Assembly: GCA_022779165.1 (NCBI GenBank)
Contig: JALFTO010000197.1
Coordinates: 1 to 48,054, forward strand
Origin: Lachnospiraceae bacterium
Lineage (GTDB): Bacteria > Bacillota > Clostridia > Lachnospirales > Lachnospiraceae
Length of the DNA: 48,054 nt
Reading direction: 5' to 3'
Positions 1 through 7,488 of the stretch are shown here, one piece after another. Numbering within the stretch: position 1 is the stretch's first letter; each line of letters begins with the position of its first letter. A program made the translations under genes and the position numbers. A model generated the notes under the pieces. That model was given only the letters and a program-made list of their open reading frames with translations. It ran no database searches and had not been told where the DNA came from.

Positions 1-8
1 TTTGTTCT

Positions 9-1013
9 CTATCTCACGCGTTCCGGGAAGCCGACTTTCTTCTGCACCTTCCGCAGCGTCTTGTTTGCAAAATACTGTGCCTTCTCAGCATTGTTTTTGA
101 TGATGCCGTCGATATATGCCTTGTCCTTCTCAAGCTCTGCCACTCGGCTCTGCAGAGGCTTAAGTACACTGACCACTGCCTCGCCGACCGCCATCTTGAA
201 GTCGCCATAGCCCTTTCCGTCAAACTCTCTGACAACCTCTTCCGGTGTGCTGCCGGTGCATGCACTGTAGATATCGATCAGGTTCTTAATCCCCGGTTGC
301 TCATCGCGGTATGCAATCGTCGCTTCCGAATCGGTGACTGCGCGCTTGCACTTACGGATGATCGTATCCGGATCGTCCATCAGATAGATGCTGGCATTCG
401 GATTTTCATCCGACTTGGACATCTTCTTTGCGGGATCCTGCAGACTCATGATCTTGGCTCCTACTTTACCTACATACGGCTCCGGTATCGTGAACACATC
501 TCCAAAGATATTGTTAAAGCGCTGTGCCACATCTCTCGTCAATTCAAGATGCTGCAGCTGGTCTTTGCCTACCGGCACGACGTCCGCCTGATACAGCAGG
601 ATATCCGCGGCCATCAGGACAGGATATGTATAGAGACCCGCATTGATATTGTCCGCATGCTTTGCCGACTTATCCTTGAACTGGGTCATACGGTTTAGTT
701 CTCCCATATAGGTAAAGCAGTTTAAAATCCATGCGAGTTCCGCATGCCCCGACACATGCGACTGATAATACAGGCAATTTTTCTCCGGATCAAGACCGGC
801 CGCTATATATAAGGTAAGCAACGCTCTTGCACGCTTCCGAAGTTCCGCCGGATCCTGTCTGATCGTAATGGAATGCATGTCCACCACCGAATAAAAGCAT
901 TCATATTCATCACTGAGAGAAACCCAGTTTTTTAACGCGCCAAGATAATTACCGAGTGTCAATGATCCTGTCGCCTGCATTCCGCTGAATAAAACCTTCT
1001 TATCACCAATCAT
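9..1013 (-). CDS. trpS: Tryptophanyl-tRNA synthetase
   Basis: Charges tRNA-Trp with tryptophan using ATP, in the cytosol. The 334-residue length is normal for this class I enzyme. The N-terminus has the TrpRS form of the HIGH signature (TGSLTLGNY, residues about 15-23), and KKMSKSDENP around residue 197 is the KMSKS loop. Central residues such as ADILLYQADVVPVGKDQ form the tryptophan pocket region of the family. The ATG at 1013 follows a good ribosome site (GGAGGAG), and the stop lies 8 bases from the window edge, so the gene is complete. The upstream gap holds a promoter but no T-box leader: the conserved T-box sequence is absent. Identification is firm. Confidence 0.97.
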   Translation of the reverse strand: MIGDKKVLFSGMQATGSLTLGNYLGALKNWVSLSDEYECFYSVVDMHSITIRQDPAELRKRARALLTLYIAAGLDPEKNCLYYQSHVSGHAELAWILNCFTYMGELNRMTQFKDKSAKHADNINAGLYTYPVLMAADILLYQADVVPVGKDQLQHLELTRDVAQRFNNIFGDVFTIPEPYVGKVGAKIMSLQDPAKKMSKSDENPNASIYLMDDPDTIIRKCKRAVTDSEATIAYRDEQPGIKNLIDIYSACTGSTPEEVVREFDGKGYGDFKMAVGEAVVSVLKPLQSRVAELEKDKAYIDGIIKNNAEKAQYFANKTLRKVQKKVGFPERVR

Positions 1014-1069
1014 AATAACTCCTCCGATGTCATCTTATTTTTGTCATTTTATTTATATTACCAGTTTTC

Positions 1070-1098
1070 AGTGTATCATTTGACGTTCCCGCTGGCAA
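1070..1098 (-). promoter_or_regulatory. Predicted sigma-A promoter of trpS
   Basis: On the minus strand TTGCCA (1093-1098) is separated by exactly 17 bases from TACACT (1070-1075), about 55 bases upstream of the trpS start. It is the only good vegetative promoter in this gap. It suggests trpS is transcribed separately from the Cys-rich gene upstream. Confidence 0.5.
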
Positions 1099-1180
1099 TG
1101 TCTTTTCTGTTTTTTCTCCCCATAGAGAAAAGTCCATGGGGAGAAGATACGCTGTCTGTCCTGCAGATATCCTCTGTTTT

Positions 1181-1495
1181 CTATTGATCACACATACATG
1201 CATTTCCGAACGGCTGCCTCGGCTCCGGTCTCGCGGAATTGCAGCCCGAACGTTCCTCTCGCTGCTCTGACCTCTGGCATCCACAGCCCGACCGCTCCTC
1301 TCGCTGCTCTGACCTCTGGCATCCGCAGCCCGACCGCTCCTCTCGCTGCTCTGACCTCTGACATCCGCAGTCTGAGCATTCCCCGCGATTATCACAATCC
1401 CTGCGGTCCCCACACGAATCGGAATCACGCCCGCACCCTTCATCCTGCCATCCGTTACAACAGCACAATAAAACCAATAACCATAAGATATTCAT
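1181..1495 (-). CDS. Small Cys-rich tandem-repeat protein, function unknown
   Basis: Unrecognised 104-residue protein. It begins with a short hydrophobic stretch (MNILWLLVLLCCCNGW) that ends in three cysteines. An Asp/Arg/Cys-rich part follows, then three nearly identical 14-residue repeats built on GCQRSEQREERSGC, and a tail ending in CMCDQ. The ATG at 1495 is preferred because AAGGAG lies 8 bases upstream; an in-frame GTG at 1504 overlaps that site. Cys content is very high and the repeats are strongly charged. Such composition is common in spore coat or crust proteins and in metal-binding peptides. The promoter just upstream resembles a sigma-K site, which favours a coat role, but that is inference. 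The opposite strand is also open here but has no ribosome site. Confidence 0.7.
   Translation of the reverse strand: MNILWLLVLLCCCNGWQDEGCGRDSDSCGDRRDCDNRGECSDCGCQRSEQREERSGCGCQRSEQREERSGCGCQRSEQREERSGCNSARPEPRQPFGNACMCDQ
1251..1376. repeat. Three tandem 42-bp units inside the Cys-rich gene
   Basis: Units begin at 1251, 1293 and 1335. They differ at only a few positions, mostly in the last unit. The unit length is a multiple of three, so each copy adds 14 residues in frame. Such near-identical units suggest recent slippage or recombination and possible length variation between strains. Confidence 0.92.
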
Positions 1496-1520
1496 ATTGA
1501 TCACTCCTTTTCTATATGAA

Positions 1521-1547
1521 TATCCTATGTCATTTTCTATAAATTGT
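1521..1547 (-). promoter_or_regulatory. Candidate sigma-K-like promoter of the Cys-rich gene
   Basis: On the minus strand CATAGGATA (1521-1529) fits the sigma-K -10 pattern CATANNNTA, and AC (1546-1547) lies 16 bases upstream, as in sigma-K promoters. Transcription would start about 20 bases before the ATG at 1495. The element overlaps the end of the DUF5662 gene. The -35 is only two bases, so chance matches are possible. Confidence 0.35.
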
Positions 1548-2076
1548 GCCTGTTGCTCCTGATATAGGCAAAGGTCTCGCTCTCGCCTTTCTCCGCCAGC
1601 ATATGTAAGAGTTTCTCCAGCACTTCCCTTGTATGCGGATGGAGAAAAACTTCCATTCTGTCTGCGCCTTTTTCATAATATGTGAGCGGATCATTGTCCG
1701 TATACACCTTGCCGTTATATACCTTGGACGCCGCAATCCGATCCATGAACATCTCAATGATATAGCGTCCCGGCATCGGTGCGGGAACCATGCCGTTATT
1801 CAGTTCATGCGCGCTGTAATCAATCCAGTATTCGTAATGATGCTTGTTCCTGCCCTTGTGATGCAGCCACGCGGAAGAATATCCCTTCTCCTCCCGCTCC
1901 GCATTGTTCGGGCTCCTGTTTCCCTGATAGTACTTTGCCCCCACAATAAACTCTGCCGGGGAATACTTTGACAGATCATGCAACAGCCCCTGCTTATACA
2001 AGCCTACCCGGAAACACCCCTTCATCACCAGATATTTGTGATATGTGATTGTCTTAAAATGCTTCCATATATGCAT
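1537..2076 (-). CDS. DUF5662 family protein
   Basis: About 179 residues. It opens with MHIWKHFKTITYHK and contains HDLSKYSP and HHKGRNKHHYEYW, the His/Asp-rich signatures I associate with the DUF5662 family common in Clostridia. The spacing of His and Asp residues looks like a metal site of HD type, but no reaction is established. The ATG at 2076 is chosen because AGGTG sits 9 bases upstream and family members begin with this peptide; an in-frame GTG at 2088 would add four residues. It starts just after the stop of the GH13-like gene, so the two are probably co-transcribed. Confidence 0.75.
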   Translation of the reverse strand: MHIWKHFKTITYHKYLVMKGCFRVGLYKQGLLHDLSKYSPAEFIVGAKYYQGNRSPNNAEREEKGYSSAWLHHKGRNKHHYEYWIDYSAHELNNGMVPAPMPGRYIIEMFMDRIAASKVYNGKVYTDNDPLTYYEKGADRMEVFLHPHTREVLEKLLHMLAEKGESETFAYIRSNRHNL

Positions 2077-2093
2077 TTTTACGTTCACCTGCT

Positions 2094-3905
2094 TTACCCT
2101 ATTGATTGAAAAATCTTCACGGAACGAGCTTCCACCTGTACGGTCTGATTTTTCTTTGCCTTATCGCTTTCCACCGGTATCCGGACAAAGCCCTCCGGAG
2201 CCGCCGTATCCATACAGCACTGCCACTTCATCCCCTTCGGCAGTCTCGGAAGCGCAAAGGAATGGGCTTCCCAATGCATATTGTATGCCACATAAAAGAA
2301 TGCGTCCGGATTCTGCTTCCGGTCACACGCATATTTGCCGCAATACATCACAGCCACATGTCTGCTGTAATTCTCCAGCACCGGGCGCCATGCCTCCTCA
2401 CCGTGATAAGATACATCCGGATAGCCGCATCCGATATAGTCCATGATCCGCAGTGGCTCTTCCTTATGGAACACTCTATGTGCTTTGCGGAATGCAATCA
2501 GTTTCTTTACATAATCATGAAATGCCTGATATTTCGTCATGCGCTTCCAGTTCAGCCATGTTGTCTCATTGTCCTGGCAATAGGGATTGTTGTTTCCGCT
2601 CTGTGTCTGTGCAAACTCATCACCGCTCTGTAAGTAGGGCACTCCCTGTGACAAAAACACGAACGCCAGGCCGTTGCGCATCTGCTTCTCTCTGAGTGCG
2701 AGCACCTGTTTCTTCCTGCTTGGCCCTTCCGCACCGCAGTTCCAACTCAAATTATACTCGCTGCCGTCCCTGTTCTCTTCTCCGTTTGCCTCATTGTGCT
2801 TACGCTCGTAAGAAACGAGATCGTTGAGCGTAAAACCGTTGTAACAGGTAAGTGCATTGATCACAGCCTCATCTTCCCGATTCTCCCGAAAATGCTGTAA
2901 GACCAGATTCAGACAATCGTCATCCCCTTTCAGAAATTTACGCATATCATATGTGAATCCTTCGGAAAAATACGCAAGATTCTTATTCCACAACCTTTCC
3001 CCCTTATGATGGCTGCGGTCAGCCGGCGGAATTTGTGCCATAATCAGTTTGGTATCTCTTAAGAACGGATCTGTCGCGATCGCTGGAAGCGGCAGTTTTG
3101 CCCCGATGAGATGGAATCCGTCAATATGATAGTTCTCCACCCAGAATCTGAGGATCTCAGCGATCTCACTCTGTGCGACCGTATCCGGAAAATAGAACTG
3201 CATGATCACTTCGATTCCATTCCGGTGCAGCTGCTTCACCATGTCACAGAATGATACCGTGGGATCTTTGGAAGCGGCATACCCACTCTTCGGCGCATAA
3301 TAATAACCAGCCTGGAAGCCCCAGTAATTCACTTTCTTTTTGTCATCATCCTGATATGGCTCTTCCCGGCTCTCGGTTTCATCAAATTCATAACAGGGCA
3401 TCAGTTCGACCGCATTGATGCCAAGCTCCTTGAGATAGGGAATCTTCTGGACAAGACCTTCATAAGTGCCTCTGTTACTGACACCGGAGGATATATGTTT
3501 CGTGAATCCCCGCACGTGAATTCCATACAGAATCATCTCACTGTAGGGAAGCTGTGGCCGCCTGTCATCCTCCCAGTCATATTCCATACCCGGCAGACAA
3601 TATTTCACATTCGTCTTTTTCTGCCCGTACTGCTCCAGTCCCGCCACGCTCCGGGCATAAAAATCGACCAAGAATCTTCCATCCTGGTAATACCTATAAC
3701 TGTCCGTTTCGGGCGGACATTCAAGTACCACGGAATAGAGCTGCCCGCATCGGCAGTCTTTGGGAACCGTTACACGCTGCAGTTCCCTTGCACCTTTGCA
3801 CAGACTAATCTCAATCTGCGCGTCCGGTCTGTCCGCTTTCAGGACAAACTGTATGCCATCTGTTGTCCGGGTAACTCCCTTTGGATAAAATGTGCCTTTT
3901 CTCAT
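2094..3905 (-). CDS. GH13 (GlgX/isoamylase-like) protein lacking catalytic residues
   Basis: A 603-residue protein with the overall layout of glycogen debranching enzymes: an N-terminal beta domain (about 1-110), a TIM-barrel start (ILYGIHVRGFTKH, about 125-137), and a conserved C-terminal barrel part (SGDEFAQTQSGNNNPYCQDN near 427-446). The four GH13 signature regions are present but altered. Region I reads EVIMQFYFP (232-240) instead of a DVVYNH type. Region II reads DGFHLIGA (262-269), so the nucleophile Asp is Ile267 and the partner Arg is His265. Region III reads LIMAQIP, with Gln291 in place of the acid/base Glu. Region IV reads CYNGFTLND, with Asn356 replacing Asp. It is therefore probably inactive and may bind alpha-glucan or act as a regulator. 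The frame is intact, so it looks maintained rather than decaying. The ATG has a GGAG site 8 bases upstream. Confidence 0.85.
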   Translation of the reverse strand: MRKGTFYPKGVTRTTDGIQFVLKADRPDAQIEISLCKGARELQRVTVPKDCRCGQLYSVVLECPPETDSYRYYQDGRFLVDFYARSVAGLEQYGQKKTNVKYCLPGMEYDWEDDRRPQLPYSEMILYGIHVRGFTKHISSGVSNRGTYEGLVQKIPYLKELGINAVELMPCYEFDETESREEPYQDDDKKKVNYWGFQAGYYYAPKSGYAASKDPTVSFCDMVKQLHRNGIEVIMQFYFPDTVAQSEIAEILRFWVENYHIDGFHLIGAKLPLPAIATDPFLRDTKLIMAQIPPADRSHHKGERLWNKNLAYFSEGFTYDMRKFLKGDDDCLNLVLQHFRENREDEAVINALTCYNGFTLNDLVSYERKHNEANGEENRDGSEYNLSWNCGAEGPSRKKQVLALREKQMRNGLAFVFLSQGVPYLQSGDEFAQTQSGNNNPYCQDNETTWLNWKRMTKYQAFHDYVKKLIAFRKAHRVFHKEEPLRIMDYIGCGYPDVSYHGEEAWRPVLENYSRHVAVMYCGKYACDRKQNPDAFFYVAYNMHWEAHSFALPRLPKGMKWQCCMDTAAPEGFVRIPVESDKAKKNQTVQVEARSVKIFQSIG

Positions 3906-3928
3906 TGTTGTATTCTCCAGTCCTTTTT

Positions 3929-3957
3929 AGAATAGCATAATTGCGCTAAAATGTACA
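3929..3957 (-). promoter_or_regulatory. Possible promoter of the GH13-like operon
   Basis: Minus-strand TGTACA (3952-3957), a 17-base gap, then TATTCT (3929-3934), about 25 bases before the GH13-like ATG. Both boxes match the vegetative consensus at four or five positions, so support is moderate. Confidence 0.35.
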
Positions 3958-3984
3958 GAAATGTCCCTGAAATTCACTGTTCAC

Positions 3985-4013
3985 TTGCAGTTTTTCCCTT
4001 TATTGTATAAAAT
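3985..4013 (+). promoter_or_regulatory. Possible promoter of the DUF1292 gene
   Basis: Plus-strand TTGCAG (3985-3990) is followed after 17 bases by TAAAAT (4008-4013), in an AT-rich stretch ahead of the ribosome site at 4038-4045. It diverges from the GH13-like promoter. Confidence 0.4.
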
Positions 4014-4055
4014 AAAACCAGTTGTACACTTTAGTAAAAGGAGGGCATGAAAAAA

Positions 4056-4376
4056 ATGGAAAAGCGTGAAGAAAATGATGAAGAAATGACTGTAGAGCTT
4101 GATCTGGAAGACGGCTCCCATGTGACATGCGCAATTGTCACAATCCTTGAAGTAAATAAGCAGGATTATATTGTACTGCTCCCCCTGGATGAAAACGGCG
4201 AAAACACCGATGGCGAAGTATGGTTCTATCGCTACCGCGAAGATCCCGATGATCCAAACAAGGATCCCGACCTCACCTACATCGACGATGATGAGGAATA
4301 CGAATCGGTTGCCGATGCTTTCGATGAATATCTTGACAATGCAGAATTTGATGAACTCGTTGATGAGGACGAATGA
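4056..4376 (+). CDS. DUF1292 family acidic protein (YrzB-like)
   Basis: A 106-residue, very acidic protein. Its core (TVELDLEDGSHVTCAIV, then YIVLLPLDENGENTDGEVWF) matches the DUF1292 family typified by YrzB of Bacillus, whose role is not established. The C-terminal third is mostly Asp and Glu. The ATG at 4056 is preferred over the ATG at 4047: the ribosome site AGGAGGG (4039-4045) is one base from 4047 but correctly spaced from 4056. It is one of few plus-strand genes here, is monocistronic, and ends before a strong terminator. Its last 100 bases overlap the antisense end of the helicase gene. Confidence 0.85.
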   Translation: MEKREENDEEMTVELDLEDGSHVTCAIVTILEVNKQDYIVLLPLDENGENTDGEVWFYRYREDPDDPNKDPDLTYIDDDEEYESVADAFDEYLDNAEFDELVDEDE

Positions 4377-6043
4377 TCCTGATCCAAAAGACATCTTAAG
4401 AACCGGGACGGAAGTTCCGGTTCTTTTTGCGTCCCTGTCCTGTAAAACAAATACAGGTGATCCTTCGCCCTGGTCATCGCCACATAGAACATCCTACGCT
4501 CCTCCTCGATCTCATCTTCCGAAGCGGCTTTCCTGTGCGGCACAATATGCTCATTCAATTCCGGCAGGATCACATTCTCATATTCCAGCCCTTTGGATCC
4601 ATGATATGTCATGATATGGAGTCCTTCCCGCTCACACTTTGCCTCCCCTTTTTCTTCCCGTATCACTTCCCGCTCCATACTCTCCCAGTCAGTATAGCGG
4701 GCTGCCAGTTCCTGTATCCTGTGCAGAACCTCCAGATTGTTCTCAAGACACTTCCTCCCGCCATCCGCCCCCTCCTGCAGATACCGCTCATATCCCATCC
4801 CCTTCCTGATATACATGATCGCGGAATAGAAGCTTAACCCGCCGGCTCTTTTGAGATCAGTAAGAAGTTTCTTGATGCTTCTGCCGGGCAGGCTTTCTCT
4901 ATCAAAACGTGCAGACATACGAACCAGATCCAATATTTCGCCACTGCAGTCTGCTCTGCGGAGTCCCCTGTACGGCCGGTTCATGATACGAATAAAATTT
5001 CCCCTGTTAAAATTTCCGTGAATCAGATTCCAGTAGGCACGCATATCCTCCCAGACAAAATTTTCCCAAAGCTTCTGACCACGTTCTCCACCCCTGAAAG
5101 GAATTCCAGCCCTGCGCAGTGCGTTCACAAGATCAAAGCTGTCGGCATTCTTGCGAAAAAGGATTGCGGATGTTTCCAGTTTCCCTGCCTTTTCCCACTG
5201 CCTGCAGAGTGAAATGATCTCCCCAATCTCACTCGCAGTATCCTCAAACCCTTTAGCAACTACCGGATGATCCGCTTTTGCTCTGGCTCTCCCGGCTTTC
5301 TGTGCCTTGTCAAAGCGCTTTTTATTTTCGTTGATCACCCGCCCGGCACATTCAATGATTGTCGGATCACTCCGATAATTATATTCCAGAACGATCTGTC
5401 TTAAACCCGGATACTGCTCCGGCAGAGACAACATGAGTTCCGTTCCCGCCCCGCGGAACCCATAGATCGACTGATCATCGTCCCCCACCATAAAAATATG
5501 ATAATCCGGCGCGGACAACAAATACAAAAGCTGCCCCTGTGCGGAATTGATATCCTGATATTCATCCACAAGCAGATAATGCGCATAGCCTCTCCATCGT
5601 GCCAGGATATCCGGCCTCTGACGCAGGATTTTCAGACATTCTTCTTCCAGAAAGTCAAAGTTAACCTGTCTCGTCTTTGGATCGATACAATATTCTTTTA
5701 GATAATTGGGAAATTCTTCCTGATAGGTATCTCTTAAGATATGATAATAGATGGAATGAAAGGTACCAAAGCGAACCGGCAGCAGCATTCCGATCAACCG
5801 CTCAAACCGTTTCTGCATCTCCAGGGCCGCGGCCTTTGTAAACGTGACCACCATGATCTGATCCGGCTTGATCCGGCATTCCTGCACCAGATAACGGATC
5901 CGTTCCGTCAGGACGGTTGTCTTCCCGCTTCCCGGTCCCGCAAGTACCAGCGCCGGTCCGTCCCTGTGAGAAATCGCCGCCCACTGGGCGGCGTTAAATC
6001 GTTTCTCACACTGCTTGTCTCTGTTATGATATTGCATTTTCAA
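4277..6043 (-). CDS. UvrD/PcrA-type superfamily 1 DNA helicase
   Basis: ATP-dependent 3'-5' helicase of the UvrD/Rep family, 588 residues, shorter than PcrA (about 740). Helicase motifs are complete: GPGSGKT (36-42, Walker A), VDEYQDIN (Walker B), VGDDDQSIYGFRGA (motif III), MTYHGSKGLEYENV (motif V) and FYVAMTRAKD (motif VI). The start is TTG at 6043 or ATG at 6037; both overlap the end of gltX, which implies translational coupling. The family body ends near SRFLRCLL. After it comes a Ser-rich tail (SSSSTSSSNSALSRYSSKAS and on), antisense to the acidic end of the DUF1292 gene. This looks like read-through past an older stop. Probable role: DNA repair or replication restart. Confidence 0.9.
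   Translation of the reverse strand: MKMQYHNRDKQCEKRFNAAQWAAISHRDGPALVLAGPGSGKTTVLTERIRYLVQECRIKPDQIMVVTFTKAAALEMQKRFERLIGMLLPVRFGTFHSIYYHILRDTYQEEFPNYLKEYCIDPKTRQVNFDFLEEECLKILRQRPDILARWRGYAHYLLVDEYQDINSAQGQLLYLLSAPDYHIFMVGDDDQSIYGFRGAGTELMLSLPEQYPGLRQIVLEYNYRSDPTIIECAGRVINENKKRFDKAQKAGRARAKADHPVVAKGFEDTASEIGEIISLCRQWEKAGKLETSAILFRKNADSFDLVNALRRAGIPFRGGERGQKLWENFVWEDMRAYWNLIHGNFNRGNFIRIMNRPYRGLRRADCSGEILDLVRMSARFDRESLPGRSIKKLLTDLKRAGGLSFYSAIMYIRKGMGYERYLQEGADGGRKCLENNLEVLHRIQELAARYTDWESMEREVIREEKGEAKCEREGLHIMTYHGSKGLEYENVILPELNEHIVPHRKAASEDEIEEERRMFYVAMTRAKDHLYLFYRTGTQKEPELPSRFLRCLLDQDHSSSSTSSSNSALSRYSSKASATDSYSSSSSM
4398..4428 (+). terminator. Intrinsic terminator of the DUF1292 gene
   Basis: A nine-pair GC-rich stem (AAGAACCGG with CCGGTTCTT) is followed by a T run on the plus strand. 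It lies inside the antisense coding end of the helicase. Confidence 0.85.
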
Positions 6044-7483
6044 GGTATTCGATTCCTTTTCTGATACGATTTAGGGACTCCTCCTTGCCGAGGATCTCCA
6101 TGATCTCCGTTGCTCCCGCCGGCGTCATCTGCTTACCGGAAACGGCTGTTCTCACAGGCCACATCACGTAGCCGTTCTTGCATTCCTTCTTCTCCACATA
6201 GGCAAGAAGCGTCTGATACAGCGCATCGTTGCTGTAATCCGTCTGCTCCTCAAGGATCGGAAGAAGTTCTGTCAGCACCTCAAGGGAGGATTCCTTCGTC
6301 GTCTTCATCTTCTTGTGGCAATACATCTCCGGATCATATTCGGGAAGTGTCTCAAAGAAGTCAACAAGTGCCGGAATATCCGGGAAGATTTCAATACGTG
6401 TCTTTACCATCCCGGCGATCTTCTTAAGATCCAGATCCTTACTGATCGCCTGTTTTAAGAACGGCTCCGCCTTCTCATAAAAGGCGTCAGAATCCATCGC
6501 CTTGATATACTCTCCGTTCATCCATTTCAGTTTGGTAAAATCAAATACAGCCGGAGATTTTGACAGATGGTGATAGTCAAACGCCTCGACAAGCTCCTCT
6601 AACGAAAAAATCTCACGATTGTCTACCGGACTCCATCCCAGCAACGCCACAAAATTGACGATCGCTTCCGTCAGGAATCCCTGATCTACAAGATCCTCAT
6701 AAGAGGAATGACCGCACCGCTTGGACAGCTTATGGTGCTCCTCATCGGTGATAGCGGACAATGCACATATTTGGGCACCTCCCATCCAAACGCCTCATAC
6801 AGCCTGTTGTACTTGGGAGAGGAGGACAGATATTCATTTCCTCTGACCACATGCGTGATGCCCATCAGATGATCATCCACCACGTTTGCAAAATTGTATG
6901 TGGGATAACCGTCCGATTTGATCAGAATCATATCGTCAAGCTCTGCATTGTTTACAGTGATCTCTCCATAAATGTCATCCTGGAAAGTCGTTGTTCCCTC
7001 ACTCGGATTATTCTGACGGATCACATACGGCTTGCCGGCCGCAAGATTTGCCTCGATCTCCTCTTTGGAAAGGTGCAAACAATGTTTATCGTAGATATTG
7101 ATCTCTTTGCCGTCAACCACCTGCGTCAAAGTAGCGAGACGCTCCTTATCACAGAAGCAGTAGTATGCTTCTCCCTTGTCGATCAGCTGCTTTGCATATT
7201 TCAGATACAGCCCCTGCGCCTGTCTCTCACTCTGCACATACGGTCCCACGCCGCCGTCCTTGTCGGGACCTTCATCATGGATCAGCCCCGTACTTTTGAG
7301 GGTGCGCTTAATGATATCGACTGCGCCCTCCACCTCACGCTCCTGATCCGTATCCTCGATCCTTAAGATAAAATCTCCGTCCTCGTGTTTGGCGATCAGA
7401 TACGCATAGAGCGCCGTCCTCAGATTTCCCACATGCATCCGTCCTGTCGGACTGGGTGCAAACCGTGTTCTGATTTTTGTCAT
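6024..7483 (-). pseudogene. gltX: Glutamyl-tRNA synthetase, frameshifted
   Basis: Class I synthetase that charges tRNA-Glu. Two overlapping frames together give the full enzyme of about 485 residues. The 5' frame (7483 down to 6686) has the HIGH-type motif [11 protein letters not shown], the catalytic domain [10 protein letters not shown], and [18 protein letters not shown], then runs into nonsense after YVHCPL. The 3' frame (6785 down to 6024) resumes at [14 protein letters not shown], which holds the KLSKR motif, and continues through the anticodon-binding domain. One missing base near 6752-6757 explains the break. Because charging of tRNA-Glu is essential and both halves are well conserved, a sequencing error or very recent mutation is likelier than an old pseudogene, unless a second copy exists. 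The ATG follows a good GGAGG site, 5 bases after the hydrogenase stop. Confidence 0.88.
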
Positions 7484-7488
7484 ACTAT

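Noticed and set aside
1117-1155. Strong hairpin (TCTCCCCAT ... ATGGGGAGA) between trpS and the Cys-rich gene
   Set aside because: No T run follows it on the minus strand; the T-rich part is on the wrong side, so I do not call it a terminator.
1014-1180. T-box leader before trpS
   Set aside because: The gap is short and lacks the conserved T-box sequence and antiterminator; also none before gltX.
1251-1376. CRISPR-like repeat
   Set aside because: The 42-bp units are contiguous without spacers and are in frame inside a coding gene.
1198-1500. Plus-strand frame through the Cys-rich repeats
   Set aside because: It is open because of the repeat composition, but has no ribosome site or promoter.
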